Origin: Clostridia bacterium
GTDB lineage: Bacteria > Bacillota_A > Clostridia > Christensenellales > Borkfalkiaceae
Assembly: GCA_017462505.1 (NCBI GenBank)
Contig: JAFTQY010000045.1
Span: forward strand, 1 to 31,631
Direction: 5' to 3'
DNA: 31,631 nucleotides
Of this stretch, positions 24,051-30,805 are shown piece after piece. The position numbers were made by a program, and so were the translations under genes. Numbering within the stretch: position 1 is the first letter of the stretch; every line of letters begins with the position of its first letter. The notes under the pieces are model-generated. The model did no database searches, had not been told where the DNA came from, and saw only the letters and a program-made list of their open reading frames with translations.

Positions 24051-25181
24051 ATGCGGAAAGTGGCGGTGGTGTTCGGGGGTAAGTCAAACGAAAACGAGAT
24101 TTCAATTTTGAGCGGTATCTTCGTGATGAAGGTGTTGGAGGGGTCAGATTTCACGCCCGTACCCGTGTATATACATACGGACGGTGAGCTGTATTCTTCG
24201 TCGAAAATGAGAGAGCTGTCCACCTTTCAATCGGGGAAAATATCCCCCCACGACAAGGTGATTTTTTACGGCAAAGCGCTGTATAGATTGCACGCGCAAA
24301 AGGGCAAAATAAAAAAGCTGACGGATGTGGACGTGGCGCTCAATTGCTGTCACGGCGGGCTGGGCGAGGGCGGGGGCGTGTCCGCGTTGACGGCGTTAAA
24401 CGGCATTCCGTTTGCCTCGCCCGATATCCTTTCGTCGGCGGTGTTTATGGACAAAGACGTGACGAAAACGGTGATGAAAGGGCTGGGCGTGCCCGTCGTC
24501 GAATACATACGGGTCGGGGAAAAGGAATATGAAAAACGGGGGGCGTTTTTGCTCAAAAGTATTCAGCGGCGGTTAAAATATCCCGTCGTGATCAAGCCCG
24601 TCCACCTCGGCTCGTCCATCGGCATTATCAAGGCGGAAAACGAGGAAGAGGCGAAAAAGGGGATAGAAACGGGCTTTGCGTTGGACGATCGGCTGATCAT
24701 TGAAAAATATTTAACGGAGAAAACGGACGTAAATTGCGCGGCGTACAGCCTAAACGGCGAGATCTTCGTGTCCGAGCCGCAAACGGCGTTCGGGGGCGGG
24801 ATCTATTCCTTTGAGGAAAAGTATATCAAGCGGAAAAAGGACGTGGGCGCGCCTGCCGCGCAGGGGCAAACGGCGGGGGACGGGTGCGCGTTGAACGCCG
24901 AATTTGCCGATAAAATACGCAGCTATACCAAGACGGTATACAAACGGCTGAACATGCAGGGTGTGGTGCGCATGGACTATCTTATCGGCGGTAAGCAGGT
25001 CTACCTTTGCGAGGTGAACACCGTGCCCGGCTCGCTTGCCTATTACCTTTTTTGCGACCGCATGATCGAGGCGCGGGCGTTCTTTTGCGAATTGCTCTGC
25101 GACGCGCTTGCGCGGGCAAAGGGGGCAAAGCATATCCTAACGACGGGCATTTTGCAAGGCGTAAAATGGAATAGAAAATAA
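24051..25181 (+). CDS. ddl: D-alanine--D-alanine ligase family protein (ATP-grasp)
   Basis: This 376-residue ATP-grasp ligase would join two D-Ala (or D-Ala and another D-acyl unit) for cell-wall precursors. Family marks are VVFGGKSNENEISILSG at the N-terminus, CHGGLGEGGGVSALTALNGIPF, MDKDVTK, PVVIKPVHLGSSIGI, omega-loop YSFEEKYIKRK, GVVRMDYLIGG and CEVNTVPGSLAYYLF. Two points are unusual: GEDG of standard Ddl reads GEGG, and the C-terminal NTxPGMTxxS pattern reads NTVPGSLAYY, changing the position equivalent to E. coli DdlB Ser281 at the second-substrate site. The omega-loop Tyr is kept, which argues against a classical D-Ala-D-lactate enzyme. The SD GGAGGTG is strong. It lies 63 bases after the MurF-like gene and ends at a bidirectional terminator. 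Confidence 0.88.
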   Translation: MRKVAVVFGGKSNENEISILSGIFVMKVLEGSDFTPVPVYIHTDGELYSSSKMRELSTFQSGKISPHDKVIFYGKALYRLHAQKGKIKKLTDVDVALNCCHGGLGEGGGVSALTALNGIPFASPDILSSAVFMDKDVTKTVMKGLGVPVVEYIRVGEKEYEKRGAFLLKSIQRRLKYPVVIKPVHLGSSIGIIKAENEEEAKKGIETGFALDDRLIIEKYLTEKTDVNCAAYSLNGEIFVSEPQTAFGGGIYSFEEKYIKRKKDVGAPAAQGQTAGDGCALNAEFADKIRSYTKTVYKRLNMQGVVRMDYLIGGKQVYLCEVNTVPGSLAYYLFCDRMIEARAFFCELLCDALARAKGAKHILTTGILQGVKWNRK

Positions 25182-25221
25182 AAAAATCCCCGAAAGCGGT
25201 CGCTTTCGGGGAAAGATTTTT
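25181..25221. terminator. Bidirectional terminator between convergent genes
   Basis: A perfect 10-bp stem CCCCGAAAGC/GCTTTCGGGG (25188-25197, 25202-25211) is preceded by an A run and followed by AAAGATTTTT. It can therefore serve ddl on the plus strand and the membrane-protein gene on the minus strand. Confidence 0.9.
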
Positions 25222-25230
25222 ATATCAAAT

Positions 25231-26085
25231 TTATTCGGTGTCGTTTGGCAAAGCGTTTGGCGAGGCGTCCGCCGTTGCAGCCTCTTGCAAAGCCTCGTCT
25301 GTGGGTTCGTCTGCGACGAGGGGTTGCGCGGTTTCTACGGAAGTAAATACGAACTTTTTACCTTTAAAGGCGATATAGATCACCGTATAGATTAACGCGC
25401 CCAGCGTTTCGATCAACATATCGTGCATGCTGTCGAGCAAGCCGATATCCAAATATCCGTTAAGAACGGTAACCGTGCCGTCGGGGTTGGTGATGGTGGT
25501 GGTAAGGGTATGCTCTGTGCCGATCGCGCTTTCGGGGAAGCCCAAAAGCTTGCCCAAAAGATAGGATGGGCGGGTGTCGGTCAGCCAAGTGTCCTTTTGC
25601 ATATCCGTACCGAAAATGCTGTCCAGCCCGAATTCGACAAATTCCCAAAGCCCCGCAATGGCAAGCGAGAACGCAAAGCCCATGATCGCGCACAGCGCTA
25701 CGCTGACGTCTTTTTTACCGAGCGCGCGGGGCAGGTATGCGCCGAATATCGCAAAGAGCAAACCTGCAAAGCCGTGCAGCATGTCGTCCCACCAAAAGAA
25801 TTTAAGGTAAAGGTTGTAGGACGAGCCAAGCAAAGGGCATACCGTGTACGCAATGACGAAGATATACAAAACGGGCTGTATGCGGAAACGGAAAAGCCGT
25901 TCGATCGCGACGGGGGCTAAGGCGTAGGCGATCGCCGCAAAGGAAAGCGCCATATCGTCCCATTCCGTCAACGCGGCGAAATACACGATAGAAAACAGCG
26001 CAAACAAAATAGCGAGCGCGGTAGTGATAAATTTCGTCCAAGCCGCCCCGTTAAAGCTTTTCAATTTTCCGATCACTTTATTCAT
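25231..26085 (-). CDS. Six-helix membrane protein, possibly YjdF/DUF2238-like
   Basis: The 284-residue integral membrane protein has about six hydrophobic helices and an acidic Ala/Pro/Thr-rich tail (last 40 residues). Conserved-looking polar residues lie at helix ends: FFWWDDMLHGF, GLWEFVEFGLD and DSMHDMLIETLG. The spaced Asp/His/Glu pattern resembles YjdF/DUF2238 membrane proteins and could bind a metal, but the family call is tentative and the function unknown. A loop of about 45 residues between helices 5 and 6 contains TTTITNPDGTVTVLNG. ATG 26085 is preferred over an in-frame TTG at 26127, which lies close to the promoter. It is transcribed alone, divergently from obgE. Confidence 0.8.
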   Translation of the reverse strand: MNKVIGKLKSFNGAAWTKFITTALAILFALFSIVYFAALTEWDDMALSFAAIAYALAPVAIERLFRFRIQPVLYIFVIAYTVCPLLGSSYNLYLKFFWWDDMLHGFAGLLFAIFGAYLPRALGKKDVSVALCAIMGFAFSLAIAGLWEFVEFGLDSIFGTDMQKDTWLTDTRPSYLLGKLLGFPESAIGTEHTLTTTITNPDGTVTVLNGYLDIGLLDSMHDMLIETLGALIYTVIYIAFKGKKFVFTSVETAQPLVADEPTDEALQEAATADASPNALPNDTE

Positions 26086-26145
26086 AGAATAAGCCCCGTA
26101 AAATACAGATAAATTGATTGCGTGCAACTACACGCGTCAAAATAT

Positions 26146-26174
26146 AGTATAACAGTTTTGCGGGGAAATGTCAA
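26146..26174 (-). promoter_or_regulatory. Sigma-A promoter for the minus-strand membrane gene
   Basis: On the minus strand TTGACA (complement of 26169-26174) and TATACT (complement of 26146-26151) are separated by 17 bases, with an extended -10 TG. Transcription would start near 26139. Confidence 0.88.
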
Positions 26175-26233
26175 CCGCTTGAAAGGGATTTGTTTTGCGA
26201 ACGTAAAATTCCGTAAATCCCCGCTAAAAATCA

Positions 26234-26262
26234 TTGATTTTTGCTTGCGTTTTTGCTATACT
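26234..26262 (+). promoter_or_regulatory. Sigma-A promoter for obgE
   Basis: TTGATT (26234-26239) and TATACT (26257-26262) are 17 bases apart with an extended -10 TGC. The start would be near 26269, giving a leader of about 47 bases. Confidence 0.8.
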
Positions 26263-26315
26263 ATTGTGGAAAAGATCAATTACGGGAAAGTGCAAGGCTT
26301 TCTACGGGAGTTTTT

Positions 26316-27596
26316 ATGGCTACGGGTGAATTTACCGATAAAGTGAGGATTTTGATAAAAGCAGGCGACGGCGGCGACGGCATGAACTCGTTCAAGGCAT
26401 ATAAGGGCAAGCCCGCTTGCGGTCCTGACGGCGGCGACGGCGGCAAGGGCGGCGACGTGTATTTCGTTGGGGATAAGGACATGAACGACCTCTTCCCGTT
26501 CCGTTTCGTGTCTAAATATTTTGCCGAAAACGGCGAGATGGGCGGCACGCAAAAATGCTTTGGCAAGAGCGGCAAGGACTTGTTTATCAAAGTGCCTTTG
26601 GGAACTTTGGTGCGCGACGAAGAGAGCGGCAGACTGATCTGCGACGTGTTTGAGGACGGTCAAGAGGTGCTGGTTGCGCGCGGCGGCAACGGGGGCAAGG
26701 GCAACGTGCGCTTTACCACCGCCCGTCGGCATGCGCCAAATTTCGCGCAAAAGGGCGAAAAGGTCAAACAGCATTACGTGATTTTGGAAATGAAAGTCAT
26801 CGCGGACGTGGGGTTCGTCGGTTTCCCAAACGTGGGCAAGAGTACGCTGCTTTCTAAAATTTCGGCGGCAAAACCCAAGATCGCGAATTACCATTTCACG
26901 ACGTTATCCCCTAATCTTGGCGTAGTGCGCTACTACGAAAAATCGTTTGTGGCGGCGGATATCCCCGGGCTGATCGAGGGCGCGGCACAGGGCGCGGGCT
27001 TAGGGCACGATTTCTTACGCCATATCGAGCGTACCCGTATGCTGTGCCACGTAGTGGATATTTCGGGGTGTGAGGGGCGCGACCCGATCGACGATTTTAA
27101 AAAGATCAACGACGAGCTGAAAGAATTCAGCGAAGAGCTGGCGGCGCGGCCGCAGATCATCGTGTGCAACAAGTGCGACGTGTACGGCGCGGAAGAGAAC
27201 CTGAAAGCGTTTAAGAAAAAGTACGGGCGCAAGTATAAGATTTTCCCGATCACGGCGGTCACGGGCGAGGGCACGCGGGAGCTGATCGAGGGGATCTTGG
27301 CAGCGCTTAGCGAGTTGCCCCCCGTCGAACCGATGCCGATTGAAGAGGAATTCGAGTATAAGGCGAACGACGATTTGAATTTCGAGATTTTCAAGGACGA
27401 GGACGGCGTGTACGTGGTCGTGGGCGGTTTGGTGGACATGCTCTGCCGCAACGTTGTTTTGAACAATCCCGATTCCATGCTGTATTTCCAAAAGGTATTG
27501 CGCCTGCGCGGCGTGATCAAGGAGCTCGTGAAAATGGGCTGTCAAGAGGGCGATACCGTATCGATCGGCGAAGTAGAATTCGACTTTATCCCTTAA
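26316..27596 (+). CDS. obgE: GTPase Obg (CgtA)
   Basis: This essential GTPase takes part in 50S assembly and stress/nutrient signalling; in Bacillus it is also needed for sporulation entry. The 426-residue protein has the Gly-rich Obg fold (1-155, with AGDGGDGMNSFKAYKG and GPDGGDGGKGGDVYF). The G domain contains GFPNVGKST, the TTLSPNLGVV switch, DIPGLIEGA, NKCD and an SA-like region. A C-terminal OCT domain (about 345-426) includes GGLVDMLCRNVVLNNPDSMLYF. ATG 26316 follows CGGGAG; the longer reading from 26241 starts upstream of the promoter -10 and is rejected. The usual upstream rplU-rpmA genes are absent; yhbY follows after a repeat-filled spacer. Confidence 0.96.
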   Translation: MATGEFTDKVRILIKAGDGGDGMNSFKAYKGKPACGPDGGDGGKGGDVYFVGDKDMNDLFPFRFVSKYFAENGEMGGTQKCFGKSGKDLFIKVPLGTLVRDEESGRLICDVFEDGQEVLVARGGNGGKGNVRFTTARRHAPNFAQKGEKVKQHYVILEMKVIADVGFVGFPNVGKSTLLSKISAAKPKIANYHFTTLSPNLGVVRYYEKSFVAADIPGLIEGAAQGAGLGHDFLRHIERTRMLCHVVDISGCEGRDPIDDFKKINDELKEFSEELAARPQIIVCNKCDVYGAEENLKAFKKKYGRKYKIFPITAVTGEGTRELIEGILAALSELPPVEPMPIEEEFEYKANDDLNFEIFKDEDGVYVVVGGLVDMLCRNVVLNNPDSMLYFQKVLRLRGVIKELVKMGCQEGDTVSIGEVEFDFIP

Positions 27597-27635
27597 ACGA
27601 CGTATATGCGTCGCATTTCAGCGTTGTATTTGCGC

Positions 27636-27837
27636 GCCCCTTGGTCACGTACGTCTATGTACGCTCCCTGTGGGGTGCTCAATACGCCTTGAACTGCTCG
27701 CATCTACGCCGTTTAACTCGACCGAGCGTTTGCGAAAGACAAGTGTCGCCCCTTGGTCACGTACGTCTATGTACGCTCCCTGCGGTGTGCTCAATACGCC
27801 TTGAACTGCTCGCGTCTCCGTCGTTTAACTCGACCGA
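27636..27837. repeat. Two-copy direct repeat, 112-base period
   Basis: About 90 bases (27636-27725) recur at 27748-27837 with few substitutions; the 22 bases between copies are unrelated. Each copy contains CACGTACGTCTATGTACG, a small palindrome, and ends in GTTTAACTCGACCGA. Open frames across this region only reflect the repeat. It lies between obgE and yhbY. Confidence 0.85.
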
Positions 27838-27843
27838 ATCAGC

Positions 27844-27940
27844 GTCATTGCGAGCCATTTTTGCGAGATTACCGCACTTCGCTTACGCTCGTTCGTAATG
27901 ACAAGCGCAAAAACGGCGTGGCAATCCCGTAATAATCAAC
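27844..27940. repeat. Interspersed fold-back repeat, copy 2
   Basis: This is a near-identical copy of the element at 1189-1283, again intergenic and downstream of a gene end. Arm B is CCATTTTTGCG here and pairs with CGCAAAAACGG (27906-27916) with one mismatch. Together with the 112-base repeat it fills the 379-base obgE-yhbY spacer, leaving only the yhbY SD region. Confidence 0.8.
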
Positions 27941-27975
27941 ACAATACTGAAAAAATCATTTTACAAGGACATATC

Positions 27976-28287
27976 ATGATCGTAACCAACGAAAATATTA
28001 CCAGTAAACAAAGAAGTAAATTGAAATCCATCGCGGCGACGTTGTCGCCCGTCACCCAAATCGGCAAGGGCGGTATCACCGACAATCTGTTAAAGACTCT
28101 GTCCGACGCTCTGGACGCGCACGAGGTCATCAAGGTTACCGTTTTAGACAACGCCGAGGACACTCCCCGCAACATCGCGGAAAACGTTGCCGAGCTGTTA
28201 GAGGCGGTATGCGTGACCGTGATCGGCAGAAAGGCGATTTTTTACCGCTATTCGCGCAGGGATAAATTCGCGCATATCGAACTTTGA
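27976..28287 (+). CDS. yhbY: YhbY-type RNA-binding ribosome assembly protein
   Basis: This 103-residue protein is a single CRS1-YhbY (CRM) domain that binds precursor rRNA during 50S maturation. The start ITSKQRSKLKSIAATLSPV, the GxxG loop GKGGIT (about 32-37), and the C-terminal VTVIGRKAIFYRYSRRD are diagnostic. ATG 27976 follows AAGGA. A longer reading from 27898 starts within the fold-back repeat and is rejected. obgE-yhbY neighbourhood is common in bacteria and fits a shared large-subunit assembly role. Confidence 0.93.
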   Translation: MIVTNENITSKQRSKLKSIAATLSPVTQIGKGGITDNLLKTLSDALDAHEVIKVTVLDNAEDTPRNIAENVAELLEAVCVTVIGRKAIFYRYSRRDKFAHIEL

Positions 28288-28358
28288 AAAAATTGTTTAA
28301 AAGGAAAATTTTTGCGTTATAAATAGAGCGAAATAGAAAATTTTCGGGAGCAAAGGAT

Positions 28359-28898
28359 ATGGAAAACGAAGAATTGAAACAGGAAGAAAGCGTGGGCGCT
28401 GAACCGCAGGAAAACGCTTGCAAAGACGAAAGCAAGAAGAAAAAATGCAATAAAAAGCAGGCGGAAATCGACGCGGCGCTCGCCGAGGCGGAAGAGAGCA
28501 AACGCAAATGGTACGCGGTGACCGCGGAATACGAAAACTACCGCCGCCGCACCCAAAACCAAGCGGCGCAACGCTACCAAGAGGGCAGAAACGACGTCGT
28601 GGCGGCTCTGTTCCCGATCGGGGACAATTTAGAGCGTGCTTTGCAGGCGTGCACGGACGAAAACACCAAACAGGGCTTGGATATGGTATTGAAATCGTAC
28701 AAAAAAGTTCTGGAAGGGGAGGGCGTGGAAGAGATCGACCCCACGGGGCAGCCCTTTAACGCGGACGTAATGGAGGCGATTATGGCGATGCCCGCGGCAG
28801 ACGGCGAAGAGAGCGGCTTGGTAAAGCAAGTGTACGTCAAGGGCTATAAAAAGGGTGACAAGGTCTTGCGTTACGCGCAGGTAATCGTCACGCAGTAA
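28359..28898 (+). CDS. grpE: Nucleotide exchange factor GrpE
   Basis: GrpE is the ADP-release factor for DnaK. The 179-residue protein has an acidic/Lys-rich disordered N-terminus (1-40), a long dimerising helix (about 40-85, AEYENYRRRTQNQAAQRYQEG), the four-helix bundle with FPIGDNLERAL, and a beta-wing ending in GYKKGDKVLRYAQVIVTQ. No CIRCE operator and no hrcA, dnaK or dnaJ lie in the window, so it is separated from its usual operon. A weak promoter (TTGTTT near 28291, TATAAA near 28318) may serve it. A strong terminator follows. Confidence 0.94.
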   Translation: MENEELKQEESVGAEPQENACKDESKKKKCNKKQAEIDAALAEAEESKRKWYAVTAEYENYRRRTQNQAAQRYQEGRNDVVAALFPIGDNLERALQACTDENTKQGLDMVLKSYKKVLEGEGVEEIDPTGQPFNADVMEAIMAMPAADGEESGLVKQVYVKGYKKGDKVLRYAQVIVTQ

Positions 28899-28922
28899 AA
28901 ACGAAAAATACAGAGAAAAGAA

Positions 28923-28960
28923 AGGACGGAAACGCGAAAGTTTCCGTCCTGATTTTTTTT
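28923..28960 (+). terminator. Strong rho-independent terminator after grpE
   Basis: A perfect 11-bp stem AGGACGGAAAC/GTTTCCGTCCT with a 6-base loop is followed by eight T residues. The T tract touches the stop codon of the convergent HTH gene, and the minus-strand side is also T-rich, so it may work in both directions. Confidence 0.92.
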
Positions 28961-29156
28961 AATGGTATTCCTCGAAGAGATCGTTCGGCGTGCAATCGAG
29001 GATATCGCACAACGCTTTCAGATTTTCAAATTTGATCCCGCTGGTTTGATTGTTGACCAGCTTGTTAAAATTTTGATAACTAAGCCCCAGCTGTATATAC
29101 AGCCAGTATTTGGTTTTTCCCTTTTCTTGTAAGATATTTAACACTCGTAATTTCAT
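28959..29156 (-). CDS. Small Xre/Cro-type helix-turn-helix regulator
   Basis: The 65-residue protein is a single Cro/C1-type HTH domain: MKLRVLNILQEKGKTKYWLY (helix 1), IQLGLSYQNFNKLVNNQTSG (the HTH helices 2-3), then FENLKALCDILDCTPNDLFEE (helices 4-5, the classical Xre ending). The start ATG at 29156 has AGGGGGG about 9 bases upstream; earlier in-frame codons lack support. It diverges from the lipoprotein gene with overlapping promoters and two similar operators, so it is probably an autoregulating repressor of its neighbour (inference). Confidence 0.88.
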   Translation of the reverse strand: MKLRVLNILQEKGKTKYWLYIQLGLSYQNFNKLVNNQTSGIKFENLKALCDILDCTPNDLFEEYH

Positions 29157-29189
29157 AAAAATATCCCCCCTACACATTAGATAATATTT

Positions 29190-29242
29190 ACATTATATAG
29201 TGAAAAATACCTTGACAAATAGATTTTCACATTATATAATGT
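29190..29242. promoter_or_regulatory. Overlapping divergent promoters with twin operators
   Basis: Plus strand: TTGACA (29212-29217), 17 bases, TATAAT (29235-29240) for the lipoprotein gene. Minus strand: TATAAT (complement of 29192-29197) with TTGTCA (complement of 29213-29218) 15 bases away for the HTH gene, so both -35 boxes share one TTGACAA sequence. A perfect 14-base palindrome ACATTATATAATGT (29229-29242) covers the plus -10. A related site ACATTATATAGTGA (29190-29203) covers the minus -10. These are the likely HTH operators. Confidence 0.75.
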
Positions 29243-29274
29243 ATACATTGGATAAACAAAAAAGGAGATTGTTT

Positions 29275-30585
29275 ATGAAAGGTAAATTTTTAAAGGTGTT
29301 GACGGTATTAGCTTGCTTAACGGCGACGGCGGGTTTTGCGGCTTGCGGCGGGCTTTTTGGCGACGATAGCAGTAGTAACGGCGGTTCGTCGCATAGCGAA
29401 ATCATTTCGTCGAGCGAAGAGCTTTCGAGTGAAGAAAGCTCGGAGATCGTAGAGGGCAGCAGCGAGAGTAGCGAAATGCCTAATCAAATGCGACAGGTGT
29501 ACGCGCTGTACGTGGCAAGCACGACGGGGAACGGCGAAGCGCCGCTGAGCTATGAGGAATGGTTGGCAAGTATTAAAGGTGAGAAAGGCGAAAAGGGCGA
29601 CGACGGTGAGGACGGTAAAGACGGTGAGGACGGTCAAGACGGCGAGAACGGTCAAGACGGTCAAGACGGTCAAGACGGCGAGGACGGACTTGACGGCGTT
29701 GGTATTGCCGAAATTTATTTAAATGCAAGCGACGAATTGGTTGTTGTGCTGACCGATAGTACGGTTATTAACCTTGGCGTTATCAAGGGCGAAAAGGGTG
29801 ACCAAGGCGAGAAAGGCGACCAAGGCGACCAAGGTGAAAAAGGCGTTGGAATTGAAAGCGTAGCGTATGACGAAGACGGGGATTTGGTGATTACGTATAC
29901 GGACGGCAGTACGCAAACGGTAATTATGCCCGATAAGCACGTACATACCTTTGGGGATTGGATCAATTTCTCGGGCGAAACGACGAGCTGTGCAGAAAGA
30001 TTGCTCTATCACGTATGCGAAGAGTGTAGCATTATAGAATGGCGACACGGCACGGAAGAAGACCATGATTGGACGAGCGAATATAGCTATGATGACGAGC
30101 ATCATTGGCGCGATTGTACTAATTGTGGGCAAAATAAAAATATGCATACCGATAACGGCGAAGGAATTTGCACGGTATGCGATGCGCTGTTTCTTCCAAC
30201 GGAAGGGATCGTATATGAAATATCAACAGACGGTACGTATGCAACCGTAACAGACTATACAGGTACAGCGACACGTGTCCGCATTGCAGAAACGTACAGA
30301 GAACTTCCTGTCACTTCGATTGGGGTTCGGGCATTCTATAATTGCAGTAGTTTAACGGAAATCGTAATCCCCGACGGTGTAACGAGTATTGGTGGTGGAG
30401 CGTTTTACAGGTGTAGTTTGAAAAGTCTTATATTTAAAGACACTTCTACTTGGTATCGTGCAGATAATAAAGAGGATTGGAAAAATAAAACGGGCGGAGA
30501 AGTGATATATGTAAATAATTGTAACACGTTTGATTTTTGCTGTATTGATGGGAAATACAAATGGGCTTACTTGTATAAATTATAA
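29275..30585 (+). CDS. Lipoprotein with collagen-like repeats and BspA-type LRR end
   Basis: The surface lipoprotein has 436 residues. A signal peptide with lipobox FAAC places the lipid-anchored Cys at residue 24, followed by a Ser/Glu-rich linker (28-68). Two collagen-like Gly-X-Y tracts occur at about 102-143 (about 14 triplets, mostly GED/GQD/GEK) and 172-192 (about 7 triplets), separated by and followed by two similar modules (GVGIAEIYLNASDELVVVL and GVGIESVAYDEDGDLVITY). A His/Cys-rich stretch (about 222-305, with CEEC, CTNC and CTVC) may bind metal or form disulfides. The C-terminus (about 310-390) is a short BspA/LRR_5 repeat (SIGVRAFYNCSSLTEIVIP). ATG 29275 follows AAAGGAG by 7 bases. 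The coding bias becomes AT-rich in the last 400 bases. The role is unknown; adhesion is likely. Confidence 0.85.
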   Translation: MKGKFLKVLTVLACLTATAGFAACGGLFGDDSSSNGGSSHSEIISSSEELSSEESSEIVEGSSESSEMPNQMRQVYALYVASTTGNGEAPLSYEEWLASIKGEKGEKGDDGEDGKDGEDGQDGENGQDGQDGQDGEDGLDGVGIAEIYLNASDELVVVLTDSTVINLGVIKGEKGDQGEKGDQGDQGEKGVGIESVAYDEDGDLVITYTDGSTQTVIMPDKHVHTFGDWINFSGETTSCAERLLYHVCEECSIIEWRHGTEEDHDWTSEYSYDDEHHWRDCTNCGQNKNMHTDNGEGICTVCDALFLPTEGIVYEISTDGTYATVTDYTGTATRVRIAETYRELPVTSIGVRAFYNCSSLTEIVIPDGVTSIGGGAFYRCSLKSLIFKDTSTWYRADNKEDWKNKTGGEVIYVNNCNTFDFCCIDGKYKWAYLYKL

Positions 30586-30613
30586 CATTAAATAAAACAC
30601 AAAGGAGAAAGGT

Positions 30614-30805
30614 ATGGATAATAATTATAACAGTGAGGACAAAAACGAAGAATATACGAGATTAAATGACGAATTGTTGATGCGCATCAAGAACAGCTAT
30701 GGTGACGGCGTTATGTTGGCATCTTTCTATTTGGTTTTTTATGCGACATTGATAGGTGTTTTCTGTGAACTTTTTGGGGTAAAATGGAATCATTGTACAC
30801 CTTAA
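30614..30805 (+). CDS. Small one-helix membrane protein, unknown; possible 5' part of a split gene
   Basis: The 63-residue product has a polar acidic N-terminus (MDNNYNSEDKNEEYTRL) and one hydrophobic helix (about 32-56). AAAGGAG precedes the ATG. Its 3' end overlaps the next ORF by 22 bases in another frame. The polar start followed by a helix with no partner looks like the first part of a multi-helix membrane protein. Either these are two coupled genes or one gene split by a frameshift. The region is strongly AT-rich (20 of 60 bases are G or C in 30721-30780). Confidence 0.6.
   Translation: MDNNYNSEDKNEEYTRLNDELLMRIKNSYGDGVMLASFYLVFYATLIGVFCELFGVKWNHCTP

Noticed and set aside
24051..25181. 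VanA-type D-Ala-D-Lac ligase with a resistance cluster
   Set aside because: The omega-loop Tyr of D-Ala-D-Ala ligases is kept, and there is no vanH, vanX, vanT or vanRS nearby.
27641..27898. Plus-strand ORF of 85 residues between obgE and yhbY
   Set aside because: It runs through the 112-base direct repeat and into the fold-back repeat; the sequence is explained by the repeats.
28290..28358. CIRCE operator before grpE
   Set aside because: No TTAGCACTC-N9-GAGTGCTAA-like inverted repeat is present.
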